Source: an uncultured Anaerolineae bacterium (GTDB taxonomy: Bacteria > Chloroflexota > Anaerolineae > Anaerolineales > Villigracilaceae). From it: a stretch of 52,309 nucleotides of DNA. Of this stretch, positions 7,946 to 15,043 are shown in pieces; the stretch's first letter is position 1, and each line of letters starts with the position of its first letter. The stretch is from contig CAIMZS010000501.1 in the NCBI GenBank assembly GCA_903846015.1, positions 1-52,309 on the forward strand, given 5' to 3'. The notes beneath the pieces are model-generated. The model did not search any database, was not told the origin of the DNA, and saw only the letters and a program-made list of their open reading frames with translations. The position numbers were made by a program, and so were the translations under genes.

Positions 7946-8539
7946 ATGCTCAACAAAGTCCTGAATACTGCTCTTAAAGTTGTCAATATCATTTCGCAGA
8001 TCGTGCTGCTGGTCACTGCGATTATTTCACTCATCACCGCTTATGTTGTCTTTGCGCCTGATGATATGCCCAAACCTTTCCGGCTGGTCTATGATAATTC
8101 ATCCGGTTCGCCGGTTGCATCACTTGGCGCTGTGGTGGTGGTAACAGCTACGCCCAGCCCGGAGCCGCACCAATATCTGCCCGGTGAAGGCATCATGCTT
8201 AACATGTCGACCAAGATTATCAACCTGGTTGACCCCGCCGGGCGTAAATACATTCGCCTGACAGTTGTGGTTGAATTTGCACCGGACAATCCCGAATATG
8301 TTTCGCTGCCCGCGGAAGAAAAAACGGCTTACCTGACCGAATTTCAGAACAATCTCAATTCGCGCCTGCCGATCATGGATGACACAGTGATCACACTGCT
8401 CTCCACAAAAACGTATGAAGATCTCTATAGCGCGGAAGGCAAGGAAAAGCTGCGTCATGAAATTATGAAAACCCTTGCCGAAAAGCTGCCCGATTCTCAA
8501 ATTATCTCAATCTATTTCACAGAATTCGTAGTGCAATAA
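7946..8539 (+). CDS. fliL: FliL-like basal-body-associated protein
   Basis: A 197-residue single-pass membrane protein in the usual fliL position between motB and fliM. A TM helix lies near residues 10-35 (IISQIVLLVTAIISLITAYVVF), followed by an extracytoplasmic domain with the FliL pattern: a strand RKYIRLTVVVEF, then EFQNNLNSRLPIMDDTVITLLSTKTYEDL and a final ISIYFTEFVVQ strand. FliL surrounds the stator and supports torque. I chose ATG 7946, six bases after GGAG, over an in-frame GTG at 7934. Confidence 0.88.
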   Translation: MLNKVLNTALKVVNIISQIVLLVTAIISLITAYVVFAPDDMPKPFRLVYDNSSGSPVASLGAVVVVTATPSPEPHQYLPGEGIMLNMSTKIINLVDPAGRKYIRLTVVVEFAPDNPEYVSLPAEEKTAYLTEFQNNLNSRLPIMDDTVITLLSTKTYEDLYSAEGKEKLRHEIMKTLAEKLPDSQIISIYFTEFVVQ

Positions 8540-8542
8540 ACT

Positions 8543-9586
8543 ATGCTTGCTCAATCCGAAATTGATGCTTTATTATCTGGCGCCATCGAGATGGATCAAA
8601 AAGATGGCGGGGACAGAGTCAACCTGGCTGACATGATGAATCAGTCAGGCGAGCACTCGAAAGTTGAGGGCGAAAATACCAAGTCGATTCAAAGTTATAA
8701 TTTTTGGTCGCCCGCCAGGTTTTCAAAAGAACAAATGCGCGCAGTGGAGTTGGTTCACGAGGATTTGAGTGAACGTCTTACCACATCGCTGCCCACTTTT
8801 TTAAGAACCAATGTGCGTCCGCACCTGGTGCATATGGAGCAGGGCCGCTTTCATGATTTCATCAAGGATTTCCCTCAAAACACCCTCTTTCATCTGATCA
8901 CCCTGGCGCCCTTGCCTGGTCACATGGTCCTGACCATGAGCCTGAATGTAAGTTATTTGATCTTGGAACAGCGCCTGGGTGGTAAAATCGAAGGTCGCTT
9001 CACTGAACGGCCTCTGACCGAAATCGATCAATCGCTACTGCGCGGGTTGGTTGAGCACATGCTCGGCGACATGAAAGGCGCCTGGAGCAAGGTTGTCTTG
9101 CTCGAACCCTCTCTTGAAGATAGCACGGTCAACCAGCATTGGGTCCAGATGCTGATGGGTAATGAGCGCGTTTTGCTGCTGACCATGGAAATTAACATCC
9201 AGGGTGTCACCGGTACAATGAGCATTTTTATCCCCTTCAACACCATGAAGCCCATTACCAACGTGCTAAACCCACATATCTGGATTGCGGGGCGTAAAGA
9301 ACACCAGCAGGACCCGATCGCGCGGCAAGCCGCCATCCAGGCGATGATGAAAGCGGTGCTGCCAATCAAGGTTATTTTGGGTAATGCCGATTTGACATTG
9401 GAGGAATTACTGAATCTCTCGGTTGGAGATGTGATCGAGTTGGATAAAAGTGTCGAGTCTCCCCTGGTGGTGGAAGTGGCCAGCAAGAAACAGTTTTATG
9501 CCCGGGTGGGCAGATCTCGCAAACACATTGGCATTCAAATTTCCGGTGTCTATCGTGAACAGGACGCACTTCAAACTGGTTATTAA
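8543..9586 (+). CDS. fliM: Flagellar motor switch protein FliM
   Basis: A 347-residue C-ring protein. The N-terminal LAQSEIDALLSG is the CheY-P binding motif. The CheC-like middle domain (from about FWSPARFSKEQMRAVE) contacts FliG and contains RLGGKIEGRFTERPLTEID. The C-terminal SpoA domain has LSVGDVIELDKSV and pairs with FliN. It links the chemotaxis phosphorelay encoded at 25-33 kb to motor direction. It starts 3 bases after fliL. Confidence 0.96.
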   Translation: MLAQSEIDALLSGAIEMDQKDGGDRVNLADMMNQSGEHSKVEGENTKSIQSYNFWSPARFSKEQMRAVELVHEDLSERLTTSLPTFLRTNVRPHLVHMEQGRFHDFIKDFPQNTLFHLITLAPLPGHMVLTMSLNVSYLILEQRLGGKIEGRFTERPLTEIDQSLLRGLVEHMLGDMKGAWSKVVLLEPSLEDSTVNQHWVQMLMGNERVLLLTMEINIQGVTGTMSIFIPFNTMKPITNVLNPHIWIAGRKEHQQDPIARQAAIQAMMKAVLPIKVILGNADLTLEELLNLSVGDVIELDKSVESPLVVEVASKKQFYARVGRSRKHIGIQISGVYREQDALQTGY

Positions 9587-9602
9587 AAAGGCTTAAATAA
9601 TT

Positions 9603-9956
9603 ATGGAAGATCTTCTGAACCCTAACGAAGGCATGACCTTTGGCAAAAAAAGCGAATCTGGGGCTGACAGGTTAGCCGGGAAATCCAAAATCGGTAATAA
9701 CAACAACATCGATTTATTGATGGATGTTTCGCTGCGCGTAACCGTCGAGCTGGGTCGTACCCGCATGCAATTGGCCCAAATTCTTGAATTACAGCATGGC
9801 TCGGTGGTAGAGTTGGATCGCCTTGCTGGCGACCCTGTCGATATTTTTGTAAACGATGTCATGGTGGCGCGCGGCGAAGTGGTTGTAGTGGATGATAAAT
9901 TTGGTGTGCGTATCACCGAAATGATTTCATCTAAAAGCGAGAAAGCGACAGGCTGA
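9603..9956 (+). CDS. fliN: Flagellar motor switch protein FliN
   Basis: A 117-residue C-ring protein made mostly of one SpoA domain: LLMDVSLRVTVELGRTRM, LAQILELQHGSVVELDRLAGDPVDIFVND and a closing VVVVDDKFGVRI strand. It forms the lower part of the C ring with FliM. It lacks the CheC-like domain of FliY. It overlaps the start of fliO by one base. Confidence 0.95.
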   Translation: MEDLLNPNEGMTFGKKSESGADRLAGKSKIGNNNNIDLLMDVSLRVTVELGRTRMQLAQILELQHGSVVELDRLAGDPVDIFVNDVMVARGEVVVVDDKFGVRITEMISSKSEKATG

Positions 9957-10498
9957 TGCTTAATCTCACGGTGCGGCTTCAAAAATGGCTTGCCAGTAGT
10001 ACTCCTCGGCAGAAATTGACCGCGGGCGTGCTGGCTTTTGGCTTACTGGCAGCAGGTGGGCTGCTGGTGTTAAGCGATTCAGCCGCATCGAGCAATGCTC
10101 CGGGTGCAACCCCGTTGTATTTTATAGGGGTTTTTATCAAGCTGATCGGGGTTTTGGTGTTGATTGTTGCCAGTTCGGTAATTTTTCGTCGCTGGCTGCA
10201 GTTTGGTCCAAATGGCAAGGCTGTTCGTAACCTGCGCCTGCTGGAAACGATCCGATTATCCCCCAGGCAAGCTGTTCACCTGATTGGTGTTGGTGATCAA
10301 CAGTTTTTAATCGGTGCCACTGATCAGAGTGTTTCCCTGATCGCACCAATCGAAGGCAGTCTTTTTCCCGCTTCAGCGCTAACGACTCTGGGAGAAATAG
10401 CCCAGCCCCAACCGGGACAGGATTTTGGCGCCTTGCTTCAATCGTTTGGCGCACCTCTTTCCGTCGAACCTATAAAGGGTGAGGCTCAGCATGATTGA
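9956..10498 (+). CDS. fliO: FliO-like export gate assembly protein
   Basis: A 180-residue protein in the fliO position between fliN and fliP. It has two hydrophobic segments (about residues 22-40 and 55-78) and a cytoplasmic domain whose RNLRLLETIRLSPRQAVHLIGVGDQQFLIGAT is the FliO signature. FliO helps assemble the FliP ring. It overlaps fliN by one base and fliP by eight. Confidence 0.88.
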   Translation: MLNLTVRLQKWLASSTPRQKLTAGVLAFGLLAAGGLLVLSDSAASSNAPGATPLYFIGVFIKLIGVLVLIVASSVIFRRWLQFGPNGKAVRNLRLLETIRLSPRQAVHLIGVGDQQFLIGATDQSVSLIAPIEGSLFPASALTTLGEIAQPQPGQDFGALLQSFGAPLSVEPIKGEAQHD

Positions 10499-11318
10499 AA
10501 ATAACATTTCCACATCTCTGGCAGGTCGGCTCCATCCATTCAGCCGCCGGATAGCCAGGTTACAGTCACAGCGCTTGTTGGGAGTAGCCGTGATTTTGTT
10601 AGCCAGCCTGCTTCTGAGCGGCTGCGCCACGGCTACTGCTCCGGGTGTCTCACTGACCGTTGATTCGCAATCGCCAAATCCGCAGCAGGTTACTTCGGGT
10701 GTGCAGTTACTGGTACTGATGACGGTGCTCTCCCTGGCGCCGGCGGTCTTGATCCTGGCAACCTCTTTCACTCGCATTGTGATCGTACTCTCGATGGTGC
10801 GCAGCGCCATTGGTACACCAGCCATTCCGCCCAACCAGGTTATCATTGGACTTTCCCTGTTGCTGACTTTTTTTGTCATGGCTCCTGTTTACAAGCAGAT
10901 GGATGAGAAGGCCATTCAGCCGTTTTTGAAAGAACAAATAGACCAGAAGACCGCGCTGAACGAGGCCGCAAAACCTGTGCGGGATTTTATGTTCAAGCAG
11001 ACCCGCGAAAAAGACATCAAGCTTTTTATGGATCTGGGGAATGAACCTCAGCCCGCCACCATCGATGATATCCCGATGGTTTCCTTATTCCCGGCTTTTG
11101 TCATTAGCGAGCTTCGCACGGCATTTACGATGGGTTTTGTAATTTACATTCCATTTTTAGTGATCGACCTGGTGGTAGGCAGTATCCTGCTTTCGATGGG
11201 CATGATGATGCTGCCACCTTCACTGGTTTCGTTGCCCTTCAAAATACTGCTATTTGTGATGGTGGATGGCTGGTATCTGATTGTCCGCAGCCTGGTGTTG
11301 AGTTTTTCTGGAAGTTAG
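10491..11318 (+). CDS. fliP: Flagellar export gate protein FliP, with lipobox-type signal peptide
   Basis: A 275-residue core subunit of the FliP-FliQ-FliR export gate. Typical motifs are ATSFTRIVIVLSMVRSAIGT, NQVIIGLSLLLTFFVMAP, FVISELRTAFTMGF and SILLSMGMMMLPP. I chose ATG 10491 (GGGTGAGG upstream, 8-base overlap with fliO) over 10479. The N-terminal signal peptide ends in LLLSGCATA, a textbook lipobox, where FliP normally carries an ordinary cleaved signal peptide. The mature chain after Cys is Ser/Thr-rich for about 25 residues before the first gate helix. Confidence 0.95.
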   Translation: MIENNISTSLAGRLHPFSRRIARLQSQRLLGVAVILLASLLLSGCATATAPGVSLTVDSQSPNPQQVTSGVQLLVLMTVLSLAPAVLILATSFTRIVIVLSMVRSAIGTPAIPPNQVIIGLSLLLTFFVMAPVYKQMDEKAIQPFLKEQIDQKTALNEAAKPVRDFMFKQTREKDIKLFMDLGNEPQPATIDDIPMVSLFPAFVISELRTAFTMGFVIYIPFLVIDLVVGSILLSMGMMMLPPSLVSLPFKILLFVMVDGWYLIVRSLVLSFSGS

Positions 11319-11328
11319 AGAGGCCAAA

Positions 11329-11598
11329 ATGTCTGAAGCCTATGTTCTTACCCTGGGTCAAAATTCAATCATGCTGGCGATCTTGCTGGCTGGACCGATT
11401 CTGGTCGTCAGCCTGGTGGTCGGCAGCCTGGTCAGCCTGGTGCAGGCCGCGACTCAAATTAATGAAACCACACTCACCTTTATTCCCAAATTGATTGGTG
11501 TGATTGTGGTCATTATTCTGCTCGGTTCGTGGATGCTTCAACAGATGCTGACTTTCACATATGGTCTGTTTACAAGTTTGCCTAATCTTGTCCACTAA
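11329..11598 (+). CDS. fliQ: Flagellar export gate protein FliQ
   Basis: An 89-residue two-helix membrane protein of the export gate: helix 1 MLAILLAGPILVVSLVVGSL, the conserved polar turn VQAATQINETTLTFIPKL, and helix 2 IGVIVVIILLGSWML. Length and motif fit the family exactly. It lies 10 bases after fliP. Its usual partner fliR does not follow directly: an HDOD gene and a receiver gene intervene. Confidence 0.96.
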   Translation: MSEAYVLTLGQNSIMLAILLAGPILVVSLVVGSLVSLVQAATQINETTLTFIPKLIGVIVVIILLGSWMLQQMLTFTYGLFTSLPNLVH

Positions 11599-11624
11599 TC
11601 GTATTTATCTCTGCGAATATCAAC

Positions 11625-12473
11625 ATGCTTGCGCAAAAAGTTGACGAAATTATTCGATCGGTTGCCAACCTGCGGCCCATGCCGGCCAATGTGACTCGGA
11701 TTTTGCGGGAAATTGAAAACCCGCATGTATCCATTGATATGCTTTCTCAATTGATTGGGCTGGATCAGGCTCTCGTGGCTTTGGTTCTGCAAATGTCGAA
11801 TTCAGCTTCGCTTGGTTATTCGCGCACCATTTCCACCACCTACGAAGCGGTTATGCATCTTGGCCTGTCTCGTTTAAAAAGCATCCTGTTAACATCTTCG
11901 GCTACTGGCCTGATGAACAGGAGTCTTGGCGGTTATCGATTGGGGGCTGGTGAGCTTTGGCATCATTCCCTGGTGACGGGCGTGGTTTCAGAATGGCTTG
12001 CCCAGGCGCTGCGTTATTCCAGTTCAGAGGAGGCCTATGTATCTGGCCTGCTCCACGATATTGGAAAACTGCTGCTTGATCAATTTGTTTTGAACAACTA
12101 TCAAACCATTGTTGCTCATGTTCAGCAATACAAACTCCCTTTGTGGCAGGTGGAAGAAAAGTTGATTGGTATTGACCACGCCAAAGTGGGTGGTTTGATC
12201 GCCGAGCGTTGGGATTTTCCGATTGTTTTGGTGGAGGCGATTCGTTGTCATCATGCCCCTTCCCTGGCAGTGAACAATCAGCGCCTTCCGGCGATTATCA
12301 ACCTGGCGAATTATTTTGCCGAGGACTATCAACTGCCAAATTCGGGGTTGTCCAGTTCTGACCTCCATCCGGATGCTTTGACTATCTTGAAAATTGATGC
12401 TGCCGGAGTTGAGAAGCTGCGCGCCGGATTGAAGACTTCGGGACGGCTCTCAAGTTTTTCAAATAGCGGCTAA
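11625..12473 (+). CDS. HDOD domain protein within the flagellar operon
   Basis: A 282-residue protein covering one HDOD domain (a non-enzymatic HD-fold regulator). It shows the N-terminal LRPMPANVTRILREIENP entry, NSASLGYSRTISTTYEAVMHLG, SGLLHDIGKLLLDQ and the IRCHHAP helix. HDOD proteins act as signalling scaffolds, often with response regulators. It is followed 4 bases later by a receiver-only gene, so the two probably form a signalling pair. It sits between fliQ and fliR. A second HDOD gene occurs in the che cluster (31094-31936). Its own role is not known. Confidence 0.9.
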   Translation: MLAQKVDEIIRSVANLRPMPANVTRILREIENPHVSIDMLSQLIGLDQALVALVLQMSNSASLGYSRTISTTYEAVMHLGLSRLKSILLTSSATGLMNRSLGGYRLGAGELWHHSLVTGVVSEWLAQALRYSSSEEAYVSGLLHDIGKLLLDQFVLNNYQTIVAHVQQYKLPLWQVEEKLIGIDHAKVGGLIAERWDFPIVLVEAIRCHHAPSLAVNNQRLPAIINLANYFAEDYQLPNSGLSSSDLHPDALTILKIDAAGVEKLRAGLKTSGRLSSFSNSG

Positions 12474-12477
12474 CTGG

Positions 12478-12873
12478 ATGCCCCCAAAAAAACTTTCGGT
12501 GCTTATCCTTGAACCAAACGCGCTGCAGTGTGACCTGATCAAGTTGACTTTGCTGCGCAATAACATGCTGCCGATCATTTGCGAACAACCGGATGCGCTG
12601 CGTGGACATTTAGTTCGGCATTCCCCAGACGTCTTGTTGATTGATACGTATCTGCCGGGTCAGAACGGCCTGGATTTGCTGGGTCAAATGCAGGCTGAAG
12701 CTTTGCTGAAAACCACCCGAATTTTTATCCTTTCTTCAATGGGGTTTCCTGAAATTGTTCAAAAAGCCGCCCGCATGGGTGCCAGTGGTTTTTTGGTCAA
12801 GCCCATCGATCCTGATTTTTTGGTGGCGCGTATCTTAAACAGCTTTGGTCAATCCGGCCAAAACCCTGAGTGA
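12478..12873 (+). CDS. Single-domain response regulator (receiver)
   Basis: A 131-residue CheY-like receiver. The phospho-acceptor is Asp56 (VLLIDTYLPGQNGLDLL), the conserved Thr/Ser lies in RIFILSSMG and the conserved Lys in GFLVKPIDPDF. The acidic pocket after strand 1 is degenerate: LILEPN has Glu in place of the usual Asp pair. There is no output domain. It is coupled to the HDOD gene upstream and is a candidate motor- or HDOD-binding regulator distinct from the CheY at 28801. Confidence 0.88.
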   Translation: MPPKKLSVLILEPNALQCDLIKLTLLRNNMLPIICEQPDALRGHLVRHSPDVLLIDTYLPGQNGLDLLGQMQAEALLKTTRIFILSSMGFPEIVQKAARMGASGFLVKPIDPDFLVARILNSFGQSGQNPE

Positions 12874-13108
12874 CCGAATAACGTCACACAAGCGCTGGCC
12901 TGTAAGGGGGATTGGAATTCTCATTTGTCACCAATGATTATCCGGTTATTTTCAATCAGTACCCGCAAGGTGGTTTGGCGGGGTAAGTTTTTCGCTCATG
13001 AAGCAGCAAAAACTTCACAAACACCAAAATATTGCCCGATTTATTGTTCCGTTAAGGGGCATAGCCCAGATTTAACGCCATCTTTAGATTTGCTTCACAC
13101 TCCCTTTA
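12874..13108. other. Intergenic region splitting the export-gate genes
   Basis: About 300 bases between the receiver gene and fliR. It contains a hairpin (12985-13015) and, near its end, a candidate promoter. A 66-codon frame at 12925 has no coding character or RBS and is not called. Confidence 0.5.
12985..13015 (+). terminator. Hairpin after the flbD-to-receiver operon
   Basis: AAGTTTTTCGCT (12985-12996) pairs with AGCAAAAACTT (13005-13015) with one bulged base. No U run follows, so it could be a weak terminator or a processing site. Confidence 0.35.
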
Positions 13109-13137
13109 CAGACAAATCTGGCTGAAACGGGTATCAT
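13109..13137 (+). promoter_or_regulatory. Candidate promoter before fliR
   Basis: CAGACA (13109-13114), 17 bases and TATCAT (13132-13137) give a plausible housekeeping promoter 35 bases before fliR. It suggests that fliR-flhB-flhA and the downstream genes form a second transcription unit. Confidence 0.35.
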
Positions 13138-13171
13138 TTCACTATGGAATTAAATAACCGGTAACCTTGCG

Positions 13172-13933
13172 ATGATTATTTCTGTTGCCCAAGCGCAGCT
13201 CTTTTTCCTGGTTTTTACCCGAATAATGGCCATCATTATTCATATACCAGTCTTTGGTGGGCAAAATATCCCCAACCAGGTCCGGATCGGTCTAGGGCTG
13301 GTGCTGGCATTGGTGTTGGTGCCCTGGCAGCCGCTGCCCGCCACCGCCGCCACGATTGGCGCGATCGCTTATAGTATCGCAGTTGCCAAAGAAATCGTGA
13401 TCGGTACCTTGGTTGGGTTTGCAGCTGACCTGGCATTTGGGGCCATCCAGCTGGCAGGTTCGGCCATGGGCACCGGCAGCGGTTTTGAATCGAGCCGTAT
13501 TTTCAATCCGGCATTGGGTGAGTCCGGTTCTTCGTTTGACCAGATCTTTGTGATGACTGCAACAATGATTTTTCTGGTCATCGACGGTCATCACCTCGTC
13601 CTGATTGCTCTTCAAAAGACTTTTGAGGTTCTTCCAGTCAACAGCGGCCTGCCTTTCAATGGGATTGAAGCCCTCATGCGCACAACCGTCACGCTTATTA
13701 CGGCGGGGCTTCACCTGGCATTACCGGTTATGGCTGCACTGATTTTAACAGATCTCGTCCTTGGTTTGCTGGCGCGAGTTGCTCCCCAGGTGCAGGTTTA
13801 CTTTTTGGGACTGCCGGTAAAAGTGGTGGTAGCTCTGATGGCATTAAGCTTGACTTTTACAGTCATTTCTCCATCCCTGGTGGCGATGTTTCAGTCGATA
13901 CCCAAGAACATGCTTTTGTTTGTGGAAAAATAA
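13172..13933 (+). CDS. fliR: Flagellar export gate protein FliR
   Basis: A 253-residue polytopic membrane protein with six or so hydrophobic segments. FliR marks are TRIMAIIIHIPVFGGQNIPNQ at the N-terminus, AGSAMGTGSGFESSRIFNPA, LALPVMAALILTDLVLGLLARVAPQVQVY and GLPVKVVVALMAL. It completes the FliPQR gate. flhB starts 6 bases later. Confidence 0.95.
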   Translation: MIISVAQAQLFFLVFTRIMAIIIHIPVFGGQNIPNQVRIGLGLVLALVLVPWQPLPATAATIGAIAYSIAVAKEIVIGTLVGFAADLAFGAIQLAGSAMGTGSGFESSRIFNPALGESGSSFDQIFVMTATMIFLVIDGHHLVLIALQKTFEVLPVNSGLPFNGIEALMRTTVTLITAGLHLALPVMAALILTDLVLGLLARVAPQVQVYFLGLPVKVVVALMALSLTFTVISPSLVAMFQSIPKNMLLFVEK

Positions 13934-13939
13934 GACCCA

Positions 13940-15028
13940 ATGGCAGATAAGAGTGAAGCCCCTACCAGTCACCGCGTCGAAGAAGCCCGAAATGATGGGC
14001 AGGTGGTGCGCAGCCAGGAATTAATTTCTGCCGGTGTGATCGTGATCAGCGCCTTTTTGTTGCGCAATTCTGGCGGCGAAATGATTATTGCCTTCAAGAA
14101 GATGATCACAAGCATGATCCTGGAAATTCCCCATGCTGAATTATCGGTGGAGTGGCTTAGAGGAACGTCTTTCACATTCGCAGCGCTGGTTTTACCGCCT
14201 TTTTCCATGATTCTGGTTGGTATCTTGATGACGGGTGTGGTATTGACCCTTGGGCAGACTCAATTTCTGTGGGCAGGTAAAAAGATTGGTTTTGATTTTA
14301 AACGTGTTAATCCGATTGATGGTTTCAAACGCATTTTCTCATCTCACGGGTTGATCGAATTATTGCGCTCATTGCTTAAGCTGGGCTGGGTTTCATGGGT
14401 GGCCTACAGTTTTATTCGCGACAATTTTCTTGATCTGATTGCTTTTACCCAATACGATTTCAGCACGGCTGTGAGCCATTTTATCGAAATTGCCGTTTCG
14501 CTGACCATCCGGGTTGGAAGCATGTACCTGGTGTTGGCCGTGGCAGATTATGCCTACCAGCGTTGGGATTTGTATAAAAATCTGCGTATGAGTAAGGAAG
14601 AAATCAAAGAAGAGAGTAAGCGTTCAGAAGGCGACCCGATGTTGAAGAGCCGCGTACGCAATATGCAGCGTCAGATGGCGCGTGGGCGCATGATGGCGAA
14701 TGTTCCCAAAGCCACCGTGGTTGTCGTCAACCCTACCCATCTTGCGATCGCGATTGAATATCAGGAAGGCATGCGCGCTCCTAAGGTGCTGGCAAAAGGG
14801 CCCTACCGCGTGGCTGAGCGAATTGTCAAACTTGCCAGGCAAAATAACATTCCGGTCGTCCAGAATATCCCACTGGCGCGCGCCATCTACAAAACAACCG
14901 ATGTTGGCCAGGAAATCTCCCCTGAACTTTACCTTGCGATGGCCGAAGTGTTGGCCTATGTGTACAAACTACGCGGGAAAACGCCTCCTAACCGGGCCAT
15001 TCCAGCCGCCGAACCTGCATCATCATAA
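13940..15028 (+). CDS. flhB: Flagellar export switch protein FlhB
   Basis: A 362-residue export-gate protein with four membrane segments and a cytoplasmic switch domain. The autocleavage motif NPTH is present (Asn264-Pro265-Thr266-His267). Cleavage before the proline switches substrate class from rod/hook to filament type. Other family motifs are DKSEAPTSHRVEEARNDGQVVRS and EIKEESKRSEGDPMLKSR. It abuts flhA. Confidence 0.97.
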   Translation: MADKSEAPTSHRVEEARNDGQVVRSQELISAGVIVISAFLLRNSGGEMIIAFKKMITSMILEIPHAELSVEWLRGTSFTFAALVLPPFSMILVGILMTGVVLTLGQTQFLWAGKKIGFDFKRVNPIDGFKRIFSSHGLIELLRSLLKLGWVSWVAYSFIRDNFLDLIAFTQYDFSTAVSHFIEIAVSLTIRVGSMYLVLAVADYAYQRWDLYKNLRMSKEEIKEESKRSEGDPMLKSRVRNMQRQMARGRMMANVPKATVVVVNPTHLAIAIEYQEGMRAPKVLAKGPYRVAERIVKLARQNNIPVVQNIPLARAIYKTTDVGQEISPELYLAMAEVLAYVYKLRGKTPPNRAIPAAEPASS

Positions 15029-15043
15029 TTGGAACCAGTAAAA

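Noticed and set aside
11625-11840. HDOD gene as an HD-GYP cyclic-di-GMP phosphodiesterase
   Set aside because: The GYP motif and most metal-binding residues are absent. The domain layout is HDOD.
12925-13125. A 66-codon plus-strand gene in the gap before fliR
   Set aside because: No ribosome-binding site, no recognisable domain, and it crosses a hairpin and the candidate promoter.
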